A DNA stretch of 54,871 nucleotides, from positions 1-54,871 of the forward strand of contig CAKQBC010000001.1 of assembly GCA_934215995.1 (NCBI GenBank), given 5' to 3'. Both the position numbers and the translations under genes were made by a program. The stretch is from an uncultured Bacillus sp. Lineage in GTDB: Bacteria; Bacillota; Bacilli; Bacillales; DSM-1321. A model generated the notes under the pieces. That model was not told the DNA's origin. It saw only the letters and a program-made list of their open reading frames with translations, and did no database searches. Shown in pieces: positions 48,164 through 54,277 of the stretch. Every line of letters starts with the position of its first letter. Within the stretch, counting starts at the first letter, position 1.

Positions 48164-48499
48164 ATGCATGAAAAATATGGGGTGCATGTCACGCGCGTTA
48201 TCGACGGAGACACATTTGTGGGAGACGTTCCGTTTCACGCGCTTGGCCATATCTTCACCTTACACGAAGAGCGGTTCCGCCTGCAGGATATTGACGCTCC
48301 TGAATTAAGAGGGGCTACAAAGGAAGCTGGTCTGGAAAGCAAAAAGTTTTTGGAAGATTTAATACTTGGAAAACAGATTAGGGTGACGGTGTCGAAGCGG
48401 GATTCCTTTGGTCGCTGGATTGTGATTGCGTTCCTCGGGGACTTGGAAATCAATTCGCACATGATTTTAAAAGGCTATGCGGACCGTTACGAATATTAA
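48164..48499 (+). CDS. Staphylococcal-nuclease-like protein, 111 aa
   Basis: VTRVIDGDTFVGDVP (catalytic Asp), FRLQDIDAPELRG (Arg and Asp), VTVSKRDSFGRWIVIAFLGD (second Arg), NSHMILKGYADRY: a small complete SNase domain without signal peptide. Calcium-dependent nuclease. Position next to the holin suggests release at lysis to cut host DNA, or moron cargo. Shorter than secreted thermonucleases (about 150). Confidence 0.88.
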   Translation: MHEKYGVHVTRVIDGDTFVGDVPFHALGHIFTLHEERFRLQDIDAPELRGATKEAGLESKKFLEDLILGKQIRVTVSKRDSFGRWIVIAFLGDLEINSHMILKGYADRYEY

Positions 48500-48513
48500 G
48501 GAGGGTGGTTTCA

Positions 48514-48786
48514 ATGGCTAAATTTTTTGATTGGGAAGTGGATAAAGTGGAAAACAACACCGATATTATCCGTTTGACTCTGGCTATTCTCGCCGCCATT
48601 AAAATGTTGGTTGCATCGTTTGGATTTACCTTCTTTACTGACGAGATCCTTCTCGCTCTGGAGAATCTGGTTCCGTTGCTGATTGTTCTCTGGGGTGTGT
48701 GGCGAAATAATTACATCACCAAAACAGGAAAGGCACAGAAAGCGGTTCTGGAAGAGAAAGGCTTAGTGAAAAAGGACCTCCTATGA
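48514..48786 (+). CDS. SPP1-type holin, 90 aa
   Basis: ATG after GGAGGGTGG. Two membrane helices (about 19-40 and 48-66) and a conserved tail WRNNYITKTGKAQKAVLEEK as in Holin_SPP1. It opens the membrane at the set time to let the amidase reach the wall. Overlaps the next gene by four bases. Confidence 0.9.
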   Translation: MAKFFDWEVDKVENNTDIIRLTLAILAAIKMLVASFGFTFFTDEILLALENLVPLLIVLWGVWRNNYITKTGKAQKAVLEEKGLVKKDLL

Positions 48787-49142
48787 GAGATGTACCGATT
48801 GTAGAATGTTTCCTGTCTATTATTTCAGTCTGGTGGGCGATTGTTTTGTTTTTCGATGAGGGATTTTTCAGGGTACCAAAAGTGTATGACCCTTTGGCCG
48901 CCATTGAAGATGGATGGGGTTATGTCTTTTTAACCGCAGCTTTTCTGAAAATCATCGGCATCATTCTCGATAAAAATTGGGTGAGAAGGGTTGGCCTTTC
49001 GTTTTCGGTGTTCTTGTATGCGTTGATTGCGGCAGGCTATATCCTCGCGGGGGATGCCATCCATACAGGAACTGGCGTTTATTTTGCTCTGGCGGTCCTG
49101 GCTCTATATCAGATTCGTGAGGTGAAGGCTCATGCAGACTGA
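48783..49142 (+). CDS. Membrane protein of the lysis cassette, 119 aa
   Basis: About four hydrophobic segments (3-25, 42-62, 68-90, 92-112). No recognised family. Overlaps the holin and the XhlA-like gene, so it is likely a holin partner, antiholin or second holin. Confidence 0.72.
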   Translation: MRDVPIVECFLSIISVWWAIVLFFDEGFFRVPKVYDPLAAIEDGWGYVFLTAAFLKIIGIILDKNWVRRVGLSFSVFLYALIAAGYILAGDAIHTGTGVYFALAVLALYQIREVKAHAD

Positions 49143-49410
49143 TGTAGCGGTTCTGAAAGAAAAACTGATGTATATTGAACGCGAAATGAAAGATTTAAAA
49201 AAAGATGTACGGGAACAGAACGCCGAGGTTGATTCCTTGCTGACGACCCGCGAGACCATGCTCCTGAAACTGGACCAAATTCAAAAGCAGTTAAACGAGA
49301 TCCAGGGAACGGTCAATAAAGATTCTGGGTGGCGCGGTTTCTTCTTGGATTTTATCAAAGCAGCGGCTCAAATTGCGGTATTGGTCGGAGCCGGGAAGTG
49401 GATTTTTTAA
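49132..49410 (+). CDS. XhlA-like hemolysin/holin partner, 92 aa
   Basis: Long coiled-coil N-terminus (1-65, MYIEREMKDLKKDVREQNAE) then one C-terminal membrane helix (FLDFIKAAAQIAVLVGAGKW). This is the XhlA layout known from PBSX, where XhlA works with the holin XhlB and an amidase. Confidence 0.85.
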   Translation: MQTDVAVLKEKLMYIEREMKDLKKDVREQNAEVDSLLTTRETMLLKLDQIQKQLNEIQGTVNKDSGWRGFFLDFIKAAAQIAVLVGAGKWIF

Positions 49411-49599
49411 ATGGCGAAATGGGTTGTATGTCGATATCTCAATGAGGTAGGGCTGGAAGTGGGCCTTACCTTTTCTTATGGAAATAAACAGGTCTTTGAT
49501 GACATAAAACGAAGATACCGCTTATCAAAAGGGAACCTTGTCTCATATAACATTTATGAGGATGGAAAACTCATTTTCACCCTCGAAGGGACAAAATAA
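49411..49599 (+). CDS. Small hypothetical protein, 62 aa
   Basis: ATG directly after the XhlA-like stop, without an obvious own ribosome binding site. Basic, beta-rich (VVCRYLNEVGLEVGLTFSYG, LSKGNLVSYNIYEDGKLIFT). No family. Last gene of the lysis operon. Confidence 0.62.
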   Translation: MAKWVVCRYLNEVGLEVGLTFSYGNKQVFDDIKRRYRLSKGNLVSYNIYEDGKLIFTLEGTK

Positions 49600-49678
49600 C
49601 ACCCCCAAAGCTGTTAGCTCTTTGTTCCTCCATCTTGTTGTTGTTTTTGTTGTTGTTTAGCCTAGATTTCTTCTCCTT

Positions 49679-49716
49679 GGCCGCTATCCTTTGTTGGGGG
49701 TAGCGGTCCTTTTTTT
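49679..49716 (+). terminator. Strong terminator of the late operon
   Basis: GGCCGCTATCC with GGGGTAGCGGTCC, core CCGCTA/TAGCGG (49681-49686/49701-49706), then T7. Confidence 0.88.
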
Positions 49717-49741
49717 ATAAAAAATAAATGAGGGTGGACTT

Positions 49742-50254
49742 ATGATGGAAATGAAAAATTTAAGACCGCTATTTTTTCTTCAGGAAAAGCTGGACCAGAA
49801 GATTAACTCCCGCTTTCGAGAAATGGATGAGGAAACCAAACAGGAACACTTTATAAAAAAGGTGTTATCGTTCCGGGTGGAAGTCGGGGAACTGTTGAAT
49901 GCTTTAAGGCTACATAAATACTGGTCTACCAAAGGGCCGCAAGAAAAAGAGATTGTGCTGGATGAATATGCCGATGGCCTACACTTTCTCCTGTCGATTG
50001 CCGGGGACAAAAAAATAACCTCCTATGTCTATGAGGGGTTTTATGATAAGGAATATTTTGATGAACACATTTTGTGGCTCTTTGACCAGATGCTGACCCT
50101 GCCTTGGGGAGATTTAAAGAAAGATGATTTCCTTTTGGGGCTTGAAATGTATTTGAAGCTCGGGGACCTTCTGGGGTTCACTTGGAAGGAAATTAACGAG
50201 GCATATGTAAGGAAAAACCTTAAAAACCATGAGCGGCAGCTGGCGGGTTATTAA
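49742..50254 (+). CDS. Dimeric dUTPase-like pyrophosphatase, 170 aa
   Basis: ATGATG start with GAGGGTGG upstream. All-helical, with the metal motifs RVEVGELLNALR (ExxE type) and EIVLDEYADGLHFLLS (ExxD type), as in dimeric phage dUTPases/MazG-like enzymes. It hydrolyses dUTP to keep uracil out of DNA. Dimeric dUTPases also act as regulatory partners in staphylococcal phages; a similar role here is speculation. Confidence 0.85.
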   Translation: MMEMKNLRPLFFLQEKLDQKINSRFREMDEETKQEHFIKKVLSFRVEVGELLNALRLHKYWSTKGPQEKEIVLDEYADGLHFLLSIAGDKKITSYVYEGFYDKEYFDEHILWLFDQMLTLPWGDLKKDDFLLGLEMYLKLGDLLGFTWKEINEAYVRKNLKNHERQLAGY

Positions 50255-50255
50255 A

Positions 50256-50396
50256 ATGATCGATAAAAAGACGTTTTTTCTGGTCTGTATCTTTTGTTTT
50301 CTTTGTGGCTTGATGCTTGGGTACTTTGCTTGGACTTGGACATGGATGCTGGATTTTTTTAACCTCATAACGGAAATGGTGGAAGCGGGGAATTGA
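50256..50396 (+). CDS. Small membrane peptide, 46 aa
   Basis: The ATG follows the dUTPase stop by one base (coupled). One hydrophobic helix (MIDKKTFFLVCIFCFLCGLM) and an aromatic C-terminal half. No family. The gene's end forms part of the terminator. Confidence 0.58.
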   Translation: MIDKKTFFLVCIFCFLCGLMLGYFAWTWTWMLDFFNLITEMVEAGN

Positions 50397-50411
50397 CCCC
50401 GCTCTTTTTTT
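50384..50411 (+). terminator. Strong terminator
   Basis: AGCGGGG (50384-50390) with CCCCGCT (50397-50403), loop AATTGA, then a T run. Perfect 7-bp stem. Confidence 0.92.
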
Positions 50412-50420
50412 GTGTCGTTT

Positions 50421-50467
50421 TATGTAACGTTAAAAGGTTTTTACATAATGTTAAATTGTGTTATCAT
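50421..50467 (+). promoter_or_regulatory. Promoter/operator of the partition operon
   Basis: TTTACA (50440-50445), 16 bases, TATCAT (50462-50467). TATGTAA (50421-50427) and TTACATA (50441-50447) form an inverted repeat over the -35 region, and ACGTTAAA/ATGTTAAA is a direct repeat. Suits autoregulation by ParA or the RHH protein. Confidence 0.62.
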
Positions 50468-50488
50468 AAAGTCACAAAAAGACAAAAC

Positions 50489-50506
50489 GTAAACGTAAAC
50501 ATCACC
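50489..50506 (+). repeat. RTAAAY hexamer array upstream of the par operon
   Basis: GTAAAC, GTAAAC, ATCACC just after the par promoter, followed by ATTGAT repeats. Position suits a centromere-type site. Confidence 0.72.
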
Positions 50507-50540
50507 ATTGATATTGATTGGATTTTGGGGGTGTTTTTAG

Positions 50541-50834
50541 ATGCAGCTAGAGAAAATAAAAACAGAAAAAAAGGATAAGCGGCTGAAGCTCTGGTGCGAA
50601 TGTTGCGGGGAACAGTTTGACCGTTGGCTGATTGATATGGTGGAACCGGAAAATTGCGTATTTGAAATTAACGGAGTGCTGGACGATCTTGGGGAAGCGG
50701 TAGAGTTTAACTTTGCCTGTCCTGAATGTGTGACCGAGCTGGCGTTGGTTCCTGTCAAAAACGACCGGGCAAACTTATTTCGTGAGCGGAATGAAAAACT
50801 TCGAATAGCCTTAGCACCGACCTCAGTCCACTAA
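50541..50834 (+). CDS. Zinc-ribbon protein, 97 aa
   Basis: The ATG after GGGGGTG is well placed. CECCGEQFD (19-27) and FACPECVTE (about 59-67) form a zinc ribbon. First gene of the partition operon and only a few bases from parA. Function unknown; perhaps a regulator of copy number or partition. Confidence 0.7.
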   Translation: MQLEKIKTEKKDKRLKLWCECCGEQFDRWLIDMVEPENCVFEINGVLDDLGEAVEFNFACPECVTELALVPVKNDRANLFRERNEKLRIALAPTSVH

Positions 50835-50850
50835 AAAAGGGGGCATGAAA

Positions 50851-51633
50851 ATGGGGAAGGTTTTATCTTTGAACTTGCAAAAAGGCGGCGTGAGTAAAAC
50901 AACCAGTACGGTGGCGATTGCGTATCTGTTGAGCCAGGAACACAATAAAAAGGTTCTTTGTATCGACTTTGATTCACAGGGAAACTCTACGTATATTTTA
51001 ACCCAGCAATCGCCATATGATTTTCGAGGACGCTCGGTTTTGGAAGCTCTCAAAGAGGAACAATACAAAGACTTTATTGTAAATGTCGGGGAAAATTTAG
51101 ATTTGTTGCCATCGAATGCGTTTCTGGCCACGCTTCCTGGCTGGCTTTATACGACTCATAGCAGCTGGGGCCGGAAACCTTGGGAAGCTCTCAGCTATCT
51201 TGTAAAAGAAGTGCAAGATGATTACGACTTGATCATTGTGGATACGCCGCCAAACCTTGGAGATTTAACGACCAATGCGTTATTTGCGAGTGATTATGCG
51301 ATTATCCCGGTTGAATCGTCGATGCTGGCCTTTCAAGAAATTGACCCGCAGCTGGAATTGATTGATGAAATCACCAAACGAAATAATAACCTGAAACTTC
51401 TCGGAATCTTGGCGAATGTCATTGATAAGCGAAGAACAAAAGACAATGAGGAATTTTTCACTGCGCTGGATACCTACTATAAGGGGTTGCGCTTTGAATC
51501 GATTATTTACAGGACCGCTGACGGTTCTCGGGTTGCCAAGCAAAGTCTATTTACAGATAAAAAATACTCGAAGAAAATTTTTGAACAATACGAACCGTTT
51601 ATAAAGGAGTTGCTAGAACATGTCAGGATTTAA
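50851..51633 (+). CDS. parA: ParA-type partition ATPase, 260 aa
   Basis: The ATG at 50851 is better spaced from AAGGGGG than 50845. Deviant Walker A KGGVSKTTSTVAIAY (residues 10-16), CIDFDSQGNSTYIL (switch A'), DLIIVDTPPNLGDL (Walker B). The Ser in KGGVSKT replaces the usual Gly but both Lys are kept. No N-terminal HTH, so small Ib-type ParA. It positions plasmid copies together with the downstream RHH protein. Confidence 0.93.
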   Translation: MGKVLSLNLQKGGVSKTTSTVAIAYLLSQEHNKKVLCIDFDSQGNSTYILTQQSPYDFRGRSVLEALKEEQYKDFIVNVGENLDLLPSNAFLATLPGWLYTTHSSWGRKPWEALSYLVKEVQDDYDLIIVDTPPNLGDLTTNALFASDYAIIPVESSMLAFQEIDPQLELIDEITKRNNNLKLLGILANVIDKRRTKDNEEFFTALDTYYKGLRFESIIYRTADGSRVAKQSLFTDKKYSKKIFEQYEPFIKELLEHVRI

Positions 51634-51877
51634 ACCACCAACACCAAAGGAAACAGGCGCGAGTGCTTACCTAGACGAACAAAATAATATGATGCCGCCT
51701 GCCAACTATCCCAAAACAAAAAAGAAAAAATGGGAAGATGATTATAAGCGCGCTACGTTCTACGTCCAAAAAGACACAATGGCCGCAGTTGAGGCGTGGG
51801 CTGGAAATGAAAAAGGGGAAAAAACCCGGATTATTAACGAAGCTCTCCAGGACTGGTTAGCCAAACAGAAAAAATAA
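51620..51877 (+). CDS. Ribbon-helix-helix centromere-binding protein candidate (ParB/omega-like), 85 aa
   Basis: The ATG overlaps parA by 14 bases after AAGGAG. A disordered Pro/Thr-rich N-terminus (1-40) followed by KRATFYVQKDTMAAVEAWAG and GEKTRIINEALQDWLAKQ, a beta-strand/helix/helix pattern at about 44-82. Ib-type ParA proteins pair with such small RHH proteins, which bind tandem short repeats (omega of pSM19035 binds heptads). The RTAAAY hexamers are a possible target. Confidence 0.82.
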   Translation: MSGFKPPTPKETGASAYLDEQNNMMPPANYPKTKKKKWEDDYKRATFYVQKDTMAAVEAWAGNEKGEKTRIINEALQDWLAKQKK

Positions 51878-51935
51878 AAATCGAATAAACGTTCTCCGAA
51901 ATACCCAAAGGTGTATATACTTCTATTGTAAAAAA

Positions 51936-51952
51936 TTTAGCAAAACGCTAAA
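51936..51952. promoter_or_regulatory. 17-bp operator upstream of the GAF gene
   Basis: TTTAGCAAAACGCTAAA. Seven of eight arm positions pair. It lies 53 bp before the start codon. Confidence 0.7.
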
Positions 51953-52004
51953 ATAAAAAACAATGGGATTTACCTTCCAGAGGCGCATAGAACGGGGAGG
52001 GAAG

Positions 52005-52682
52005 ATGGAGAATTTTACACAAGATTTCATGATTCGTCGTTTGAGTAAAGAAGTTATAAAATTCATAAAAGAGTTGGAACAGCCGCATCGACATTCCAAT
52101 CACCAAGATGTTTCCAAACACCTTGAGCGGCTTTATCGAAATGGGATTTTTTCAAAGAAGGATTATCTCTTTTGCGCCGCTCGGGTTTTATTAAATGATT
52201 TTAGCTATATGGTAGAGGAGCATCTTGGTCGCGGTTGTCAGGCCGGGTTCCTTTTTTATTGTGCCGATCGAGGCCTTTTATGTTATGGAGCGGGAGCGCA
52301 TTATCCTGAAAGAATGAAATATGTCTGTATTCGCCATTATCCGGTTGTGGATGTGGTTGGGGAAATTCATTATACAGATAATGTTCTGCATGTGCCGAAA
52401 ATCGAGGAATGGCATGATAACGTTTTTAAAGAGCTAATGATTGCGGATGGAGTTAAATCTTTTACCAGTTTGCGGCTTAGAATGAACGGTCAAACCTTTG
52501 GAACCTTTGAAATGTATTTCCCTGACTATGGAGCGGTCTCGGATGAAGAAGTCGCTTTTGTCAAAGATTCGATGCGGTCAATCAAAGAAAAATTATTTGC
52601 CATTCGTGCTGAAATGATTGAAGCGGTTGAACACGCTGTCGATAACCTTGGAGAAAATTATTCTTTGAATGTGCCTGTATAA
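52005..52682 (+). CDS. GAF-like sensor protein, 225 aa
   Basis: The ATG at 52005 follows GGGGAGGG. N-terminal helical region (1-60), then a GAF-type fold (about 65-205) ending in FGTFEMYFPDYGAVSDEEVA and FVKDSMRSIKEKL, the usual GAF end. Several Cys in the ligand region (CQAGFLFYCADRGLLCYGAG). No output domain. It has an operator upstream and converges on the repressor gene. It may sense a host signal and influence the lysogenic switch; this is inference. Confidence 0.62.
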   Translation: MENFTQDFMIRRLSKEVIKFIKELEQPHRHSNHQDVSKHLERLYRNGIFSKKDYLFCAARVLLNDFSYMVEEHLGRGCQAGFLFYCADRGLLCYGAGAHYPERMKYVCIRHYPVVDVVGEIHYTDNVLHVPKIEEWHDNVFKELMIADGVKSFTSLRLRMNGQTFGTFEMYFPDYGAVSDEEVAFVKDSMRSIKEKLFAIRAEMIEAVEHAVDNLGENYSLNVPV

Positions 52683-52689
52683 ATGAAAA

Positions 52690-52721
52690 AGCTACCTCTG
52701 ATACTAGAGATAGCTTTTTTT
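52690..52721. terminator. Bidirectional terminator
   Basis: AGCTACCTCT (52690-52699) with AGAGATAGCT (52706-52715), A-rich before, T-rich after. Separates the GAF-like gene from the repressor. Confidence 0.85.
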
Positions 52722-52724
52722 CGG

Positions 52725-53111
52725 TTAGCAGATATCTACTTGGCTATTTTCGTTTTTTTCGTGGTCCTCTTTGTCTTTTAAACGTAGCTGGAGAATTTGT
52801 TTAATGATATTTAGTTCATCTTCTCTTAGTGGGATTCCATCCCAATGTAATGTTTTGCTATTAAGTATCGTTTTCATATTACTGCTATCGTTCTGTATGC
52901 CTATAATGTCATCGGATGTCGTCTCGTAGAGGTCAGCTAGTTTCTGAATAATTTGATGGGATGGTTTTCTTGTTTCCTTTTCGTAGCAGCTGATGGCTAC
53001 TGGTGTTAGCTCTAAATAGTCTCCCACTTCTTTTAATGTCATTTTCTTGTTTTGTCTCAATTCTCTTAGTCGTTGGCCTAGTCCAATCCCCATATCTTCT
53101 TTCACCCTCAC
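52725..53111 (-). CDS. XRE-family repressor, 128 aa (candidate CI)
   Basis: GTG start six bases after AGGAGG (minus strand). HTH at about 10-65: LGQRLRELRQNKKMTLKEVG, DYLELTPVAISCYEKETRKP, then LADLYETTSDDIIG. The C-terminus (about 80-128) starts HWDGIPLREDELNIIKQIL, a common tail in Bacillus XRE repressors. No peptidase domain. The clustered 17-bp palindromes around its promoter make it the leading candidate to bind them and maintain lysogeny. Confidence 0.85.
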   Translation of the reverse strand: MRVKEDMGIGLGQRLRELRQNKKMTLKEVGDYLELTPVAISCYEKETRKPSHQIIQKLADLYETTSDDIIGIQNDSSNMKTILNSKTLHWDGIPLREDELNIIKQILQLRLKDKEDHEKNENSQVDIC

Positions 53112-53210
53112 ATAATACCTCCTGTTTTTTTAACCAGCCATTATAACGGACAAAGACCCTCTCCCCAGAATAGGTCTTTCGTCATATTTTCTGTAAAACT
53201 GTCAAACTAT

Positions 53211-53227
53211 TAATACAAATTGTTAAT
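53211..53227. promoter_or_regulatory. Operator-like site
   Basis: TAATACAAATTGTTAAT, a diverged match centred on CAA-A-TTG. Confidence 0.5.
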
Positions 53228-53241
53228 TATGCCTTGCATTT

Positions 53242-53258
53242 TTTAACATATTGCTAAT
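53242..53258. promoter_or_regulatory. 17-bp operator
   Basis: TTTAACATATTGCTAAT; arms pair at most positions. Confidence 0.62.
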
Positions 53259-53331
53259 ATAATTTAGTCCATAAGGGAAATTCTAGTACTACTTTTTTTT
53301 ATTGTCAAATTGAATATTGTGGGAGAGTGGT

Positions 53332-53356
53332 CCTGTGAATTGTTGGGATTCACAGG
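53332..53356. other. Stem-loop CCTGTGAA/TTCACAGG
   Basis: A perfect 8-bp inverted repeat (53332-53339, 53349-53356) with a 9-base loop and no T run. It may be an RNA hairpin or a second protein site. Confidence 0.6.
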
Positions 53357-53395
53357 TTCCGCTGTTTCACTGGTTGTTAATAATATTATCAGATT

Positions 53396-53412
53396 TTTAG
53401 CAATCTGCGTAT
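53396..53412. promoter_or_regulatory. Operator half-site
   Basis: TTTAGCAA followed by a diverged right arm. Confidence 0.42.
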
Positions 53413-53469
53413 ATACTAATACCTAAAAAATGGTATATATAAACACATTTTATTGTTTTGATAAGAAAA

Positions 53470-53486
53470 TTTAACAAATTGTTAAG
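53470..53486. promoter_or_regulatory. 17-bp operator before abrB
   Basis: TTTAACAAATTGTTAAG, near-perfect palindrome 44 bp before the abrB start. Confidence 0.68.
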
Positions 53487-53521
53487 TTATCTTGGGCTTG
53501 TATATCCACTTTTATGGAGGT

Positions 53522-53533
53522 GTAAACATCATG
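53522..53533 (+). repeat. Single hexamer joined to a start codon
   Basis: GTAAAC then ATCATG of abrB, in register. It shows how the ACATCATG start context fits the hexamer frame. Confidence 0.55.
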
Positions 53534-53815
53534 AAATCCACAGGAATGGTCCGAAAAGTAGATGAATTAGGTCGTATTGTCCTTCCAATTGAAATGCGTA
53601 GAACTCTTGGAATTTCGATTAAAGACCCGGTAGAATTTTTTGTCGATGGGGATAAAATTGTCATGAAAAAATACGAAGCGGATAATACGTGTATGGTCAC
53701 TGGGGAAATCGACCAGAACAATATCTCTTTGTTTGATGGGAAGATTAAACTCTCAAAAGAGGGAGCAAATAAATTAATCGAGGAATTGCAAAAGAATGTA
53801 CATAACTTTAAATAA
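53531..53815 (+). CDS. abrB: AbrB-like transition-state regulator, 94 aa
   Basis: ATG after GGAGGTG. STGMVRKVDELGRIVLPIEM and RRTLGISIKDPVEFFVDGDK form the AbrB swapped-hairpin fold; NTCMVTGEIDQNNISL and KLSKEGANKLIEELQK match the C-terminal multimerisation half. Length equals B. subtilis AbrB/Abh. Plasmid-borne AbrB can modulate host stationary-phase genes or its own element. It has an operator upstream, so it may belong to the switch. Confidence 0.93.
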   Translation: MKSTGMVRKVDELGRIVLPIEMRRTLGISIKDPVEFFVDGDKIVMKKYEADNTCMVTGEIDQNNISLFDGKIKLSKEGANKLIEELQKNVHNFK

Positions 53816-53916
53816 TGGACGATGATCCATCCTGTTCCTTCACCATGAATCGTCATTGCTCTTTGAAAATTTATGACGAATTTTCGTTTTCTCTATGGTA
53901 AAATGGTAGAGCAAAC

Positions 53917-54040
53917 GAAAAAAACTAGCTCCCTCGCCAAAGTTTGCTAGTTTCTTTCTCTCAATTATCGAAGCTCTAAAAAAATAGAGGTTCACCCCAA
54001 GGGGGAAGTCTACCCTCAAGAGCTGATGTTTTTTATTTAT
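53917..54040 (-). ncRNA. Putative minus-strand RNA B, about 120 nt
   Basis: Promoter at 54047-54075 and a terminator: AAACTAGC (53922-53929) pairs with GCTAGTTT (53946-53953), followed on the minus strand by seven T. The body includes an AGCTCT/AGAGCT stem with an inner CCCC/GGGG hairpin. No good ORF. It may be a second copy-control RNA or an antitoxin-type RNA. Confidence 0.58.
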
Positions 54041-54046
54041 GTTTCC

Positions 54047-54075
54047 ATTATAGCGAAGCATGAAACGTGGTTCAA
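54047..54075 (-). promoter_or_regulatory. Sigma-A-type promoter for RNA B
   Basis: On the minus strand: TTGAAC (54070-54075), 17 bases, TATAAT (54047-54052). GTTCAAC/GTTGAAC inverted repeat (54070-54098) overlaps the -35. Confidence 0.75.
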
Positions 54076-54127
54076 CCAAAAAAATAAAAAAGTTGAACAG
54101 TAGAGGAAGTTTTAAATTTGGCGGAAA

Positions 54128-54215
54128 ACAAAAAAAGGCACCTGTTAGCGCAGGTGCTGGTTCGGAGAACAATCCATATTCTTAGGAGGAACAGGAATTG
54201 CTCCTTTGGTTATGT
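54128..54215 (-). ncRNA. Putative antisense copy-control RNA A, about 90 nt
   Basis: Promoter at 54222-54251. Terminator: GCACCTG (54138-54144 and 54151-54157, perfect 7-bp stem) with a T run on the minus strand. The RNA contains the reverse complement of TCTTAGGAGGAACAGG (54180-54195). The same 16 bases recur at 54260-54275 as the rep ribosome binding site, so the RNA could block rep translation directly. It resembles ctRNA control but with a displaced target. Confidence 0.68.
54180..54195 (+). repeat. 16-bp direct repeat, copy 1
   Basis: TCTTAGGAGGAACAGG, identical to 54260-54275, exactly 80 bp apart. Copy 1 has no gene after it. Confidence 0.85.
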
Positions 54216-54221
54216 ACGTAC

Positions 54222-54251
54222 ATTATAGCATTTTATGGATTGTTTCTCCAA
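54222..54251 (-). promoter_or_regulatory. Sigma-A-type promoter for RNA A
   Basis: On the minus strand: TTGGAG (54246-54251), 18 bases ending in TGC, then TATAAT (54222-54227). Extended -10. Confidence 0.68.
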
Positions 54252-54259
54252 GTAGTAAA

Positions 54260-54275
54260 TCTTAGGAGGAACAGG
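54260..54275 (+). repeat. 16-bp direct repeat, copy 2 = rep ribosome binding site
   Basis: TCTTAGGAGGAACAGG ends two bases before the rep ATG. Complementary to predicted RNA A. Confidence 0.85.
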
Positions 54276-54277
54276 GA

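Larger units (their letters stand above)
53112..53530. other. Regulatory gap between repressor and abrB
   Basis: About 420 bp without a gene. Four operator-like palindromes (53211, 53242, 53396, 53470) and a hairpin (53332-53356). Divergent promoters for the repressor and abrB must lie here. Likely the lysis-lysogeny switch region. Confidence 0.75.
53816..54277. other. Noncoding rep leader, about 460 bp
   Basis: No supported protein gene. It contains two minus-strand promoters with terminators (see ncRNA entries), nested GC hairpins (about 53971-54023), a long-range inverted repeat (54166-54179 with 54235-54249), a palindrome TGTACGTACA (54213-54222) and a duplicated ribosome binding site. 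Confidence 0.75.

Noticed and set aside
3476..53533. Hexamer arrays as CRISPR or as simple microsatellites
   Set aside because: Units are 6 bp without spacers, so not CRISPR. They are dispersed, short and degenerate at fixed positions, so a simple slippage microsatellite does not explain them.
53900..54060. Type I toxin peptide opposite RNA B
   Set aside because: Hairpins recall such loci, but no start codon leads into a hydrophobic peptide of 25-40 residues in any plus frame.
53840..54172. Minus-strand 110-aa ORF in the rep leader
   Set aside because: It crosses two terminators and RNA hairpins and has no ribosome binding site; the RNA interpretation fits better.
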